This document shows, one piece after another, positions 42,685 through 51,262 of a stretch of DNA of 64,000 bases. Origin of the DNA: Ascidiaceihabitans sp023955215 (GTDB lineage: Bacteria > Pseudomonadota > Alphaproteobacteria > Rhodobacterales > Rhodobacteraceae); assembly GCA_943788345.1 (NCBI GenBank), contig CALSPX010000015.1:112084-176083 (forward strand), read 5' to 3'. Made by a program: the position numbers and the translations under genes. How positions within the stretch are numbered: position 1 is the stretch's first letter; every line of letters starts with the position of its first letter. The notes beneath the pieces are model-generated. The model was not told where the DNA came from. It did not search any database and saw nothing but the letters and a program-made list of their open reading frames with translations.

Positions 42685-43392
42685 GGAGAAGATGTAATCT
42701 GCTTCGACAATTTTTCGCGCATCATCAATCGAGATTGTGAGCAGTTTTGCCAACTCTTCCGCGTTCGCCTCAATTGAAGAAGACTGGCTTATTCCTTCAC
42801 CTGTGTTCGCAACCCATACACACGTATCTTGTCCTCCTTCTTTGACAAAATTTGCGGTATCCAACGCAATGGCACGCGGTATCGCGGCAACCTTGTTCCG
42901 TTGTTGATCCAGAAATACGGCATCGAAGTTGGTGGTGATGATGGCAAACAAGAGTTTGACCAAATCCAATCCTTCCGCCGTTTCCTATTGTTCGCGCGTG
43001 ATACCATTCGGTTCCGCCGTCCAATGGACCCTGACATTCACTGGTCAGCAATGTCCGGTCACGTCAGCACGTTTATCGTGAATGGCGGCCAATATGACAA
43101 AATCATTTGGACGGAAAAGTTCAATGAAGGCATGGCGGATGTTTTGTCCAATATCAAAACGCCACATGCTGTGGACCTTGAAGCGATCCCGCGTTTTAAC
43201 GAAAGCGAAGGGCACGGACCAAAACGTGCGCATCCAGTCGAAGATTACTTTGACGATCTGTCGATGCACTTGGTCTATGAAATTTTCAAACGTGATTTCG
43301 AAGTCTTCAAATATGATTTTAAAGATCCGTCAAACAAAATGCCAATCGGTGAAATCGATCTAGACGAAGTTCACAAAAAATTAGGTGACTAA
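42685..43392 (+). pseudogene. Sulfotransferase remnant with in-frame stop
   Basis: After an in-frame TGA at 42775, the frame reads RRLAYSFTCVRNPYTRILSS, which carries the VRNPYTR 3'-phosphate-binding motif of sulfotransferases, then a C-terminal DLSMHLVYEIFKRDFEVFKYDF typical of the family. Before the TGA the same frame continues for about 30 codons of plausible coding sequence but no start or PAPS P-loop is present. The N terminus is lost and the stop interrupts the rest. A reverse frame (42679-42969) over the same bases is judged a shadow. Confidence 0.7.
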
Positions 43393-43396
43393 AGTT

Positions 43397-43427
43397 GAAT
43401 GGCCCTGTGGGGCCATTCTTTATTTTA
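43397..43427. terminator. Terminator between the sulfotransferase remnant and SGNH hydrolase
   Basis: GAATGGCCC pairs perfectly with GGGCCATTC around a TGTG loop, followed by TTTATTTT. It lies 4 bases after the remnant stop and overlaps the 3' end of the convergent gene. Confidence 0.85.
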
Positions 43428-44102
43428 GGGATGCTTTGATATGACTTTGGCAATCCGCTGCGCGGCGGCTGCGCTGCCTTTGCGCGAAGGGTGCACCATG
43501 TCAGCCCCATGAAATGACCTGTCGCCACGCGGCACAATATCAGCCATCGAAACGAACCAAACACCTTTGTCACGCTTGGCCATACGGGCAAGACGCGCGT
43601 CCAATTTATCCCCCTCGTCGCGGCAGGACTCAATCGGGGAAGACGCACCAGGGGACCGTAAATACCCTGAATAAACCACACGGGCGTTAGATTTTCGCAA
43701 CTTCGCGACCAACCGCGGGATCGCGCCTTTGGTGCCATCGGGTGAAATCATCTTGCTCAAACGGGCACCACATCTGTTGCAGCCACATCCAAGTAACAGG
43801 TCATTTCCCCCGCCGTTTAAAACAATCCAGTCCCAGTTGCCTGGTCTGTATTGCCGCTCAATCTTGAAACCAAGGCTGCCTGAAATAGCCAGTTTATAAA
43901 TGATCCACGCCCCGGGGACGGCGCGATTGTGGACGGGTTCGTTCAATAACTTCGCCAAGACATTTGGCACCGCCTTGTTCTGGGCTTTGTGGCCGGCGAA
44001 AAATGAATCACCCATGGCAAGAATGCGTGGCTCGTTTTGGGCTGATGCGGTTGAAGCCGTAATGCAAAAGGCAATCGCAAGAACTTTTAAAAAGTAGGTC
44101 AT
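43425..44102 (-). CDS. SGNH/GDSL hydrolase family protein, secreted
   Basis: A 225-residue protein. Signal peptide FLKVLAIAFCITASTASA; block I is LAMGDSFFAG (Ser), block III is LNGGGND (Asn) and block V DMVHPSRKG (Asp-x-x-His), so the SGNH residues are present. A Cys-rich insertion (GCGCNRCGARL) lies after block III and a further Cys near residue 160 may pair with it. It is likely a periplasmic esterase or lipase-like enzyme; substrate unknown. Confidence 0.88.
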   Translation of the reverse strand: MTYFLKVLAIAFCITASTASAQNEPRILAMGDSFFAGHKAQNKAVPNVLAKLLNEPVHNRAVPGAWIIYKLAISGSLGFKIERQYRPGNWDWIVLNGGGNDLLLGCGCNRCGARLSKMISPDGTKGAIPRLVAKLRKSNARVVYSGYLRSPGASSPIESCRDEGDKLDARLARMAKRDKGVWFVSMADIVPRGDRSFHGADMVHPSRKGSAAAAQRIAKVISKHP

Positions 44103-44223
44103 GTGAAAAACTATAAACTCTCAAAATTTATGTGCATACATTCCCACAGTCTGCGCGGTGGAACAAGCAACGATAGCTTGCCTTCTCTTGCACCCTCGCG
44201 CGGTAAGCCCTACATCCCTTTTG

Positions 44224-44703
44224 ATGGTACAGAATAAGAAATCAGACCCTAATTATAAAGTGATCGCCGAGAATCGGCGCGCACGCTTTGATTATGCAAT
44301 CGACGACGACATCGAGTGCGGTGTGATCCTTGAGGGGTCCGAAGTAAAATCCATGCGCATCGGTGGCACAAATATTGCCGAAAGCTATGCGGCCGTTGAA
44401 AACAACGAACTGTGGTTGGTGAACTCTTATATCGCGCCATATGAAGGGGCTAAGACCTTCAAGCACGAGGTACGCCGCCGTCGTAAGTTGCTGGTGTCTA
44501 AAAAAGAATTATCGAATTTGTGGAACGCAACCCAGCGCAAAGGTATGACCTTGGTGCCTATCGTGATGTACTTTAATCACAAAGGGTTTGCGAAGATTAA
44601 GCTTGGCGTCGCCAAGGGTAAGCAGAACCACGACAAACGCGCGACCGAAGCAAAACGCGATTGGTCCCGCCAAAAAGCACGCCTTATGAAAGATCACGGC
44701 TGA
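44224..44703 (+). CDS. smpB: SsrA-binding protein SmpB
   Basis: A 159-residue protein. The conserved blocks IAENRRARFDYAIDDDIECGVILEGSEVKS, the GTNIAESYA segment and the basic C-terminal KGKQNHDKRATEAKRDWSRQKARL match SmpB, which carries tmRNA to stalled ribosomes. ATG 44224 gives the expected length. No ssrA sequence was recognised nearby. Confidence 0.96.
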   Translation: MVQNKKSDPNYKVIAENRRARFDYAIDDDIECGVILEGSEVKSMRIGGTNIAESYAAVENNELWLVNSYIAPYEGAKTFKHEVRRRRKLLVSKKELSNLWNATQRKGMTLVPIVMYFNHKGFAKIKLGVAKGKQNHDKRATEAKRDWSRQKARLMKDHG

Positions 44704-44816
44704 CCCTGCTTGGCGTCATTCTTGCACTAAAATGCCCATAAATGAGGCGTTTCATACATAAATTCCCCATGACTGGCGTTTTGCGATCTGCGTAAAGTCC
44801 CACTGCTACTTAGCTT

Positions 44817-44863
44817 TGGGGGGAGTTGAGAGTATTCAATAATTATAGCCCCCCGCTGGAGGG
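44817..44863 (+). promoter_or_regulatory. Possible switching leader before the glycine-rich gene
   Basis: A 7-G run (44817-44823) can pair with a 6-C run (44849-44854), and the same C-run can instead pair with the ribosome site GGAGGG (44858-44863) with one C-A mismatch. The two pairings exclude each other, so the ribosome site may be hidden or free. This is structural reasoning only. Confidence 0.35.
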
Positions 44864-44870
44864 ATATATT

Positions 44871-45161
44871 ATGGAACTTATTATTGGACTTTTGTCTGGT
44901 GTTGTTGGTGGTAACGCTGCGGGTAAAGTGCTCGGAAGCTTAAACCAAGGCACATTGATCAACTCTATTGCTGGCGTTGTTGGTGGGGGCCTAGGTGGCA
45001 CGATCCTTAGCGCAATTGGTGCTCCTGATTTGGCAGGGGCCGCTGGCGGCGCTGCTGGTTTGGACTTTGGCGCGATCATTGGTCAGGTTGTTGGCGGCGG
45101 TGTTGGTGGTGGCGCAGTGCTTGCCGTCGTCGGCGTTGTTCGCAACATGATCGGTAAATAA
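44871..45161 (+). CDS. Small glycine-rich hydrophobic protein
   Basis: A 96-residue protein made of glycine-rich helical segments (LLSGVVGGNAAGKVLG, IAGVVGGGLGGTILSAIG, AGGAAGLDFGAIIG, VVGGGVGGGAVLAVVGVVR). Repeated GxxxG and GGG patterns resemble glycine-zipper proteins that insert in membranes. ATG at 44871 has the GGAGGG ribosome site; a longer frame to 44826 lacks one. It is monocistronic between smpB and sseA. The function is unknown. Confidence 0.75.
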   Translation: MELIIGLLSGVVGGNAAGKVLGSLNQGTLINSIAGVVGGGLGGTILSAIGAPDLAGAAGGAAGLDFGAIIGQVVGGGVGGGAVLAVVGVVRNMIGK

Positions 45162-45177
45162 GCTTAACGCTTAAGGA

Positions 45178-45208
45178 CAGGTTGGGCGCCGCCTCGTAGC
45201 CCAACCTG
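45178..45208 (+). terminator. Hairpin after the glycine-rich gene
   Basis: CAGGTTGGGC pairs perfectly with GCCCAACCTG (10 bp, 11-base loop), 17 bases after the stop. There is no clear U-run, so termination strength is uncertain. Confidence 0.7.
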
Positions 45209-45278
45209 GACACACAGACTTGCCACATACTTCCCATAGCGTTAGGCAGTGACGCATTCACGCAGGGAAGAGAATTTG

Positions 45279-46133
45279 ATGGCTGATGATCCCAAAACAC
45301 TAGTTTCAACTGACTGGCTTGCCGCGCACATGAAAGATCCGGATTTACGGATCTTGGATGCGTCGACTTATTTGCCAAGCGTCGACCGCGATGGTCGCAC
45401 AGAATATGACGCGGTTCACATCCCAGGGGCCCGCTTCTTTGACATCGATGACGTGAGCGATGGCCGCTCCGATCTGCCGCATATGGTACCCCCAATTGAG
45501 AAATTCATGTCCCGCGTGCGCGCGATGGGCGTTGGCGATGGTCATCAGATTGTTGTCTATGATGGGTCTGGCCTGTTCTCTGCTGCACGTGTGTGGTGGT
45601 TGTTCCGCCTTATGGGGCAAAACAACATTGCGGTGCTTGATGGCGGATTGCCAAAATGGATCGCAGAGGGACGCGAAGTCGAAGACTTGGCCCCCGTCAT
45701 TCGTGACCGTCACATGACCGTGCGTTTCCAAAATCAAATGGTACGTGATGTGACCCAAGTGTCCTCAGCGTCCAAATTGGGCACCTCCCAGATCGTTGAC
45801 GCACGTGCCGCTGCACGCTTCCGCGGCGAAGCACCAGAACCACGTGAAGGGCTGCGTTCGGGTCATATCCCGAATTCACGCAACGTGCCGTTCACTGATC
45901 TGCTGAACGATGACAAAACAATGAAAACTCCGGATCAAACCCGCGCAATCTTTGAGAGCGCTGGCGTTGATCTGAAAAAGCCAATCATCACTACCTGCGG
46001 GTCCGGCGTAACCGCCGCCGTATTGGGATTGGCGCTGGAACGTATGGGCCACGATATGTGGTCGCTATATGATGGATCTTGGACCGAGTGGGGGATGTTT
46101 CCCACCGTGCCCGTGGCAACTGGAGAAGCCTGA
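45279..46133 (+). CDS. sseA: 3-mercaptopyruvate sulfurtransferase
   Basis: A 284-residue tandem-rhodanese protein. The first domain (about 1-145) is inactive; the second has the active loop TTCGSGVTA, whose CGSGV is the mercaptopyruvate-specific form rather than the CRKG of thiosulfate enzymes. DASTYLPSVDRD and HIPGARFFDIDDVSD are conserved. ATG 45279 follows AGGGAAGAG. The stop overlaps the aminotransferase start (TGATG), so it is co-translated. Confidence 0.93.
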   Translation: MADDPKTLVSTDWLAAHMKDPDLRILDASTYLPSVDRDGRTEYDAVHIPGARFFDIDDVSDGRSDLPHMVPPIEKFMSRVRAMGVGDGHQIVVYDGSGLFSAARVWWLFRLMGQNNIAVLDGGLPKWIAEGREVEDLAPVIRDRHMTVRFQNQMVRDVTQVSSASKLGTSQIVDARAAARFRGEAPEPREGLRSGHIPNSRNVPFTDLLNDDKTMKTPDQTRAIFESAGVDLKKPIITTCGSGVTAAVLGLALERMGHDMWSLYDGSWTEWGMFPTVPVATGEA

Positions 46134-47317
46134 TGTTCGAAACACTACAACCGCAACCTGCTGATAAAATTCTAGCGCTTATGGCGCAGTATCGCGCAGA
46201 CCCACGTGAGACCAAAATTGATCTTGGCGTTGGCGTCTATAAGGATGCAACGGGCCTGACGCCTGTGATGCGTGCGATCAAAACGGCAGAACACAAACTA
46301 TGGGAAGACCAAGACAGCAAAGCCTATGTTGGCCTTGCAGGCGACCCTGCGTTTGGCGATGCGATGATCAAACTGGTTCTGGGCGATGCCGTTGCACGCG
46401 ACACGATTTCTGCTGCGGCAACGCCGGGCGGAACAGGTGCTGTGCGCCAAGCGTTTGAATTGATCCAAATGGCGCGCCCAGATGCGCGCGTTTTCGTGTC
46501 TAATCCAACATGGCCAAACCACCTGTCCATCCTGAAATATCTTGAGATGGACATGGTCCCATATCGCTATTTCGACGATGAAACACGCGGTGTTGATTTC
46601 GACGGCATGATTGCTGATCTGAAAACAGCCAAAGTGGGCGACGTTGTTCTGCTTCACGGCTGCTGCCACAACCCGACAGGTGCAAACCTGAACGCGGCGC
46701 AGTGGGAAGAAGTGATTGCGGTTCTCAAATCAACGGGCGCAACTCCGATGATCGATATCGCATACCAAGGTTTCGGTGACGGTCTTGAAGAAGATGCGGC
46801 AGCAACACGCACAGTGACCGCAGCCATGCCAGAGACAATCATCGCAGCCAGCTGTTCCAAAAACTTTGGCATCTACCGCGAACGTACCGGCATGTTGATG
46901 GTTGTGTCTCAAGACACATCTGCCAAAGGCTTGAACCAAGCGACTTTGGCGTTCCTGAACCGCCAGAACTTTAGCTTTCCGCCAGATCACGGTGCACGCA
47001 TCGTAACGATGATCTTGAACGACGACGCAATGCGCGCCGATTGGATGGCTGAACTCGAAGACATCCGCACTTCAATGTTGGGTCTGCGCAGCGACTTGGC
47101 TGCTGAGCTTCAGCGCTTGTCCGGCTCTGATCGGTTTGGCTTCCTTGCACAGCACCGTGGCATGTTCTCGCGCCTTGGCACCACACCAGAGATGGTGGAA
47201 AAACTGCGCGTAGATGCAGGCATCTACATGGTTGGCGACAGCCGCATGAACATCGCAGGCCTAAACGCAAAAACCATCCCGATCTTGGCCAAAGCCATCA
47301 TCGACGCTGGCATCTAA
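46133..47317 (+). CDS. Aromatic amino acid/aspartate aminotransferase
   Basis: A 394-residue fold-type I PLP enzyme of the AspC/TyrB family. The N terminus MFETLQPQPADKILALMAQYR and GVYKDATGLTPVM are typical; PLP Lys is in AASCSKNFGIYRERTG; HGCCHNPTGANL and the C-terminal MNIAGLNAKTI agree. It exchanges amino groups between an aromatic or dicarboxylic amino acid and 2-oxoglutarate. Coupled to sseA by the overlap; a role in cysteine/mercaptopyruvate metabolism is possible (cysteine to mercaptopyruvate), which is inference. Confidence 0.9.
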   Translation: MFETLQPQPADKILALMAQYRADPRETKIDLGVGVYKDATGLTPVMRAIKTAEHKLWEDQDSKAYVGLAGDPAFGDAMIKLVLGDAVARDTISAAATPGGTGAVRQAFELIQMARPDARVFVSNPTWPNHLSILKYLEMDMVPYRYFDDETRGVDFDGMIADLKTAKVGDVVLLHGCCHNPTGANLNAAQWEEVIAVLKSTGATPMIDIAYQGFGDGLEEDAAATRTVTAAMPETIIAASCSKNFGIYRERTGMLMVVSQDTSAKGLNQATLAFLNRQNFSFPPDHGARIVTMILNDDAMRADWMAELEDIRTSMLGLRSDLAAELQRLSGSDRFGFLAQHRGMFSRLGTTPEMVEKLRVDAGIYMVGDSRMNIAGLNAKTIPILAKAIIDAGI

Positions 47318-47320
47318 ACA

Positions 47321-47341
47321 TAGGTCGGGGTTCACCCCGCC
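47321..47341. repeat. Dispersed palindromic repeat, copy 1
   Basis: Contains CGGGGTTCACCCCG, preceded by TAGGT and followed by CC. It shares this palindrome with the copy at 49788-49812. It is between the aminotransferase stop and its terminator. Confidence 0.65.
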
Positions 47342-47351
47342 AACGCAAAAT

Positions 47352-47391
47352 AAAAGCAGCGCCTGATCTTAACGGATCGGGCGCTGTTTGT
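47352..47391 (+). terminator. Terminator after the aminotransferase
   Basis: A 12-bp stem (CAGCGCCTGATC pairing with GATCGGGCGCTG, one G-U) and TTAACG loop, followed by TTTGTTTTT. It ends the sseA-aminotransferase unit. Confidence 0.9.
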
Positions 47392-47423
47392 TTTTGAGGT
47401 GTGAACATAACTTCGTTACCCCA

Positions 47424-47912
47424 TCACGCCTGCGTCGCTCTGCGATTAAGATAAGCGTACCGCAACAGCACTGATCCGATCAAAACTGCCACCACTGTGA
47501 ACCCAACCATCGGTGCGTCTGCAAAGAAGACGGTGTTCATCCGCCGCCCCGGTAAGAAGGTGAACAACCCCGCCACGCCCAATGCCCAGAAGTACAGGTT
47601 GCGCATGTGCCCTTGGTGCTTTGCGATGTTGCGCTGGCGGGCTGCATTGATCCCCTGCCACAGACCCCAGATCGTAAAGACAGATAAGATATGGATCGGG
47701 CTGAACGGGCCAATGATAGGGTCCACGGAGATGCCAAAGGACGAAATTGCCGTCACCGCCATCGCGATCACCCATGTATATCCAAGACGCTTATGCCAAC
47801 GATCACGCGATCTGCGCCACAACACCATCGGGCCGATCACAATCGCACACAGCGCGGCGCAGACGTGAAGTTGCACAAAGAAGGGGGCAGTCAGGAGTGG
47901 GGCAAGCGTCAT
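47424..47912 (-). CDS. DUF2306 family membrane protein
   Basis: A 162-residue protein with about four hydrophobic helices. The conserved HVCAALCAIVIGPMVLWRR and RWHKRLGYTWVIAM blocks, and HQGHMRNLYFWALGVAGLFTFLPGR, match DUF2306 (predicted membrane protein). The His residues could bind a metal or heme but this is not established. It is monocistronic. Confidence 0.88.
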   Translation of the reverse strand: MTLAPLLTAPFFVQLHVCAALCAIVIGPMVLWRRSRDRWHKRLGYTWVIAMAVTAISSFGISVDPIIGPFSPIHILSVFTIWGLWQGINAARQRNIAKHQGHMRNLYFWALGVAGLFTFLPGRRMNTVFFADAPMVGFTVVAVLIGSVLLRYAYLNRRATQA

Positions 47913-48014
47913 GGAATTTCCTCTAGATTGGCACTTTGAATTTAACGTGTCATAGTCATCTCAAGCCCTCATCGGCCCTTCAACGGCCCTTAGGCAAATG
48001 GAACCAAGACATTC

Positions 48015-48818
48015 GTGACTGACGGTATTTTTCCATCCGCGCTTCGTGAGTTGCGAAGCGGTTTGAGCAAACGGCCCGTGATTGTCGGGGTGTTGGCATT
48101 GGGCGTTCTTCTTGGAATATCGGGTCCATTAGATACGTTGCGCATCTTGCCAATGGCCCCCCTGCGCATCGTCTATTGGGTGATCGTTGTCGCTCTTACT
48201 TTTGCGACGGGCAGCTTTGCCAGCGTCCTTGTGCACAAGGCGATGAAGTATCGCCCAAAGTGGTTGAACATACTGCTCAGCACCTGTGTTATCGGAATTG
48301 TAGTTACAATTGTCCTGAGTGTGTTGAACTTGATTGTCTTTGGCATCTGGCCATCCACGTGGGTCGAAGTGCTAAATCAGTTTGTCATCGTGACGCTGAT
48401 TTCCGCTGTGGTGGAAATTGGCAGCTTTGCACTGGGTACGGGCAGCCAAACCCAAAGCGAAAACGCCGTTGCTTTGATGCAAAGACTGCCATGGGAAAAA
48501 CGCGGACCACTGGTGTCTCTTAGCGCGGAAGATCACTATGTGCGCGTGACCACAACCAATGGCACCAAGCTGCTCCTGATACGGTTGTCGGACGCGATCA
48601 AAGAGGTCGGGGATACGCGCGGTATGCAGATCCACAGGTCGCACTGGGTTGCGCTGGATCAAATCCAAAAAGTGGAACGCAGCGGTGATCGTGGTAAGGT
48701 CACAATGAAAGACGAAAGCAGCTGTCCTATTAGCCGCAAGTACATGCCTGATGTGCGCGCCGCAGGGATGTTGCCAAACGGGCCAAAGCCGAAACCAAAA
48801 TCGTGCTTACGTGTCTGA
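48015..48818 (+). CDS. LytTR-family transcriptional regulator with membrane domain
   Basis: A 267-residue protein with four N-terminal membrane helices (about residues 20-140) and a C-terminal LytTR DNA-binding domain (LSAEDHYVRVTTTNGTKLLLIRLSDA, MQIHRSHWVAL, then the recognition region). There is no receiver domain, so control must come through the membrane part or by other means. The start is a GTG at 48015. It overlaps the 3' end of the EamA gene on the other strand by 12 bases. Targets unknown. Confidence 0.88.
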   Translation: MTDGIFPSALRELRSGLSKRPVIVGVLALGVLLGISGPLDTLRILPMAPLRIVYWVIVVALTFATGSFASVLVHKAMKYRPKWLNILLSTCVIGIVVTIVLSVLNLIVFGIWPSTWVEVLNQFVIVTLISAVVEIGSFALGTGSQTQSENAVALMQRLPWEKRGPLVSLSAEDHYVRVTTTNGTKLLLIRLSDAIKEVGDTRGMQIHRSHWVALDQIQKVERSGDRGKVTMKDESSCPISRKYMPDVRAAGMLPNGPKPKPKSCLRV

Positions 48819-49673
48819 CCTGCTTGCGCGGGCGGCCAATACGGCCCCCAACGTGATCAATACGCTGGCCCCCAGCAGGGCCCATGTCAGGTCTGCAATT
48901 CCTGCGATCACCAGAACGAAGGTGGACAGCAACGGTGCGGCATAGGATGCAACGCCAAGCAGTTGAATGTCGCCCCGTTTTACGCCCACATCCCAAACAA
49001 AGAATGCCAATCCGACCGGGCCAACGCCCAATCCGATAACGGCCAACCATGCGGTCAACTCAATCGGCCAAACCGTGTCTTCAAATCCAAGGTGCGCAAC
49101 GCCAGACAGGGCGGCGGTGGCAAGGCAAAAGACTGCAACGCTTGAGGTGGGCGTCTGTCCCAACCTGCGCGAAATGACCGAATAGCTGGACCATGTCACA
49201 GCGCATAAAAGCGCAAGACCATACCCCAGCGCGGCATTGGCTTCAAAAGTGGTGCCGCCTTGGGTCACGATCAATGCCGCACCTGCAAAACCAACAAGGC
49301 CGCCAATGATGTGACCCGCCTTCAGACGTTCGCCGGGCAACAGGCCCGAAAACAACACGATGAGTAGGGGCCAAAGATAGGCGATCAACCCTGCCTCAGC
49401 CGCAGGCGCAAGGCGCAGAGCAGAGAAGTAAAAGAAGTGATAGCCAAACAGACCCAACGTCCCAAAGGCATAGATTTTCCAACTGACAGTTTTCAGCGAT
49501 TGCGCTTCACCTGTCAGGAAAACCCAAACCAAACCCAGTGCACCGCCAATGGCGAAAGACATCGCTGTCAGTTGGAAGGGGGGGATGGGCACCGTCTTGA
49601 CCGTAAGGACCGCCAATAGCGCCCACATCAATACAGCACCAAAGCCAAGTGCGGTTGCCTGTGTCTTTGTCAT
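48807..49673 (-). CDS. EamA/DMT-family transporter (YddG-like)
   Basis: A 288-residue membrane protein with ten hydrophobic helices in two EamA repeats. SGLLPGERLKAGHIIGGLVGFAGA is the loop between the halves. YddG-like members export aromatic amino acids; the PIPPFQLTAMSFAIGG segment is typical of this branch. It ends inside the LytTR gene on the opposite strand. Confidence 0.87.
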   Translation of the reverse strand: MTKTQATALGFGAVLMWALLAVLTVKTVPIPPFQLTAMSFAIGGALGLVWVFLTGEAQSLKTVSWKIYAFGTLGLFGYHFFYFSALRLAPAAEAGLIAYLWPLLIVLFSGLLPGERLKAGHIIGGLVGFAGAALIVTQGGTTFEANAALGYGLALLCAVTWSSYSVISRRLGQTPTSSVAVFCLATAALSGVAHLGFEDTVWPIELTAWLAVIGLGVGPVGLAFFVWDVGVKRGDIQLLGVASYAAPLLSTFVLVIAGIADLTWALLGASVLITLGAVLAARASRSDT

Positions 49674-49787
49674 GGGGGCCTCATCAATGCAGTGTGCTGC
49701 GTGATTGATAAGACGGAACAGACCGTATCACCAGTGGGAATGCATTCAAGCGGTGATGGGGTGAAAGCTCGGGAAGCTTTCGCACAA

Positions 49788-49812
49788 CCCGTAGGGCGGG
49801 GTTCACCCCGCC
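49788..49812. repeat. Dispersed palindromic repeat, copy 2
   Basis: Contains CCCGTAGGGCGGGGTT and the palindrome GGCGGGGTTCACCCCGCC. It lies upstream of the GNAT gene. The copy at 50911-50926 on the other side of the same gene is in the opposite orientation. Confidence 0.65.
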
Positions 49813-49947
49813 GAGTTAGAGTGAAGCGGGAGCAGGTCACCATTGATCTGGTGATCTTTGCGTTTGTAGGTCTGCTTCGAGCCCACCGTGACATTCTGCT
49901 GCGGCGCCGCTAACGTCGGCTTGTTCAATCCTAAAGCGGAGATTCAA

Positions 49948-50751
49948 ATGAGCGAGAACGCTGAGAACCTGCGGAACTTGCTTGAAGATGCTGAAGCCGA
50001 ATATCTATTCGATCGTGTTTCGGCTTTGTTGGAAATGCCCAGCAATCCCTACGGAGCAGACGTTTTTGGAAATCTAAACCAAAGAAGATTTTTGGTGGCG
50101 AAAAGCACTAGCCCGATGAACAATCGTATCTGCGGCTTTGATATTGATGGCGACAAACTGCCGACCGAAGAAATTTCACGGTTCGCACAAGCTGGAGCAA
50201 CCGTTCATCTTCCAGTAATCGGCGCGCCAAAAGATATTAAGAAGCGAGCTGAGGACTTTGGAATTCGCGCCCTACGCGGTTGGACGCAAGGACAATTTTG
50301 TGCCGAGCTTAAGGATCTACCTGAAAGCGACGGCACCGACCGAACTCGCTTACTTACCGCTGACGACTTAGATGATTTCGTCAAAATCCACTCGGGTGCA
50401 TTTAGGTATTCTGGAGCGAATTTAGATATTACTCTATATATGATCCGGGGACTTTTATCCCAAGGTCGAGCTGAGGCCTACGCAGTTGACGAAGATGGCG
50501 CGCCAGTTGCGATAGGACTGATCTATTTCGCGACTAATCAAACAGGCTATCTCGCGACTGCCGCAACGACACGCGCTGCCCGCAAAAGAGGGGCTCATTC
50601 CGCACTGATTTCGCGGCGCATAGAAGCTGCACGTGAAAACGGTTGCAAACGCGTATCATCGACCGCGCTGTTGAGTTCTCAAAGCTGTCGGAATCTCAAA
50701 CGAGCAGGACTGTACCAGTTGCACGTTCAATCACTCTTGGTCTTACAGTAA
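49948..50751 (+). CDS. GNAT family N-acetyltransferase
   Basis: About 267 residues. The C-terminal half has the acetyl-CoA motif region GYLATAATTRAARKRGAHSALISRRI (Q/RxxGxG/A variant) and the C-terminal RAGLYQLHVQSLLV. The N-terminal 130 residues are also folded but not recognised. ATG 49948 follows GCGGAG. Its codon use and higher A+T look slightly different from neighbours by eye, and it is bracketed by inverted copies of a short repeat, which suggests acquisition. Substrate unknown. Confidence 0.83.
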   Translation: MSENAENLRNLLEDAEAEYLFDRVSALLEMPSNPYGADVFGNLNQRRFLVAKSTSPMNNRICGFDIDGDKLPTEEISRFAQAGATVHLPVIGAPKDIKKRAEDFGIRALRGWTQGQFCAELKDLPESDGTDRTRLLTADDLDDFVKIHSGAFRYSGANLDITLYMIRGLLSQGRAEAYAVDEDGAPVAIGLIYFATNQTGYLATAATTRAARKRGAHSALISRRIEAARENGCKRVSSTALLSSQSCRNLKRAGLYQLHVQSLLVLQ

Positions 50752-50910
50752 GTAGTGCAACTAGTTGACAAAGTTTTTTCTACGACCACCCAAAGCTGAC
50801 ATTAAACCTCGTTGACCGGACGGCAGAAAAGTCCCGCATAGCAGAACTTCACAGCTTCGACATTTGACGCAGCCAGTGGGCGATGATCTCGACCTACGCA
50901 TAGCGCGATA

Positions 50911-50926
50911 AATCCCGCCCTACGGG
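50911..50926. repeat. Dispersed palindromic repeat, copy 3 (reverse orientation)
   Basis: Reverse complement reads CCCGTAGGGCGGG then ATT, matching the first part of copy 2 at 49788. Only about 16 bases are shared, followed by TATCGC instead of CACCCC. Confidence 0.5.
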
Positions 50927-51024
50927 GTGTTGTTCCTGCAATGTCCCTTACCATTGCGTTAACGTCGCACAAATGTTGGGCGGAAATCTGGAATTAACCA
51001 CTTTTGAAACCCGTTCACCCCTGA

Positions 51025-51053
51025 CTGTACAATTCAGGTGGGGAATTGTGCAG
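51025..51053. promoter_or_regulatory. Inverted repeat built on GTACAATTC
   Basis: CTGTACAATTC pairs with GAATTGTGCAG (11 bp, one G-U) around a seven-base loop. The left arm is repeated directly at 51101-51112. Could be a protein-binding site or an RNA hairpin. No adjacent promoter is obvious. Confidence 0.45.
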
Positions 51054-51200
51054 TTTGGTGAAATCACCTTTAAAACCCGTGGTTTCGCGGGGTGATAAAC
51101 GTACAATTCAGGGCCTAAACTGTACAATGGAGCGTGAAATTTGATGTGCTCTGCACCGCTCCTCACCCCCATTAACGCAGCGAACGCCCCGTTAGACACG

Positions 51201-51230
51201 AAAAAACCGGACACCAAAGGTGTCCGGTTT
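51201..51230 (-). terminator. Rho-independent terminator of amtB
   Basis: On the minus strand, AAACCGGACACC pairs with GGTGTCCGGTTT around a TTT loop and is followed by further T residues. It begins 33 bases after the amtB stop. Confidence 0.9.
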
Positions 51231-51262
51231 CGGTAATTTATGGCGTAAATTCGCGGTGCGAA

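Larger units (their letters stand above)
50752..51262. other. Non-coding stretch between GNAT gene and amtB
   Basis: These 511 bases contain no convincing gene. From left to right: a repeat copy in reverse orientation (50911-50926), a hairpin (51025-51053), two direct copies of GTACAATTCAGG (51027-51038 and 51101-51112), a further TGTACAAT (51121-51128) and the amtB terminator. Short reverse frames lack ribosome sites. Confidence 0.7.

Noticed and set aside
42679..42969. Reverse open frame of 96 codons with a helical C-terminus
   Set aside because: It overlaps the sulfotransferase remnant, whose VRNPYTR motif and conserved C-terminus are more convincing.
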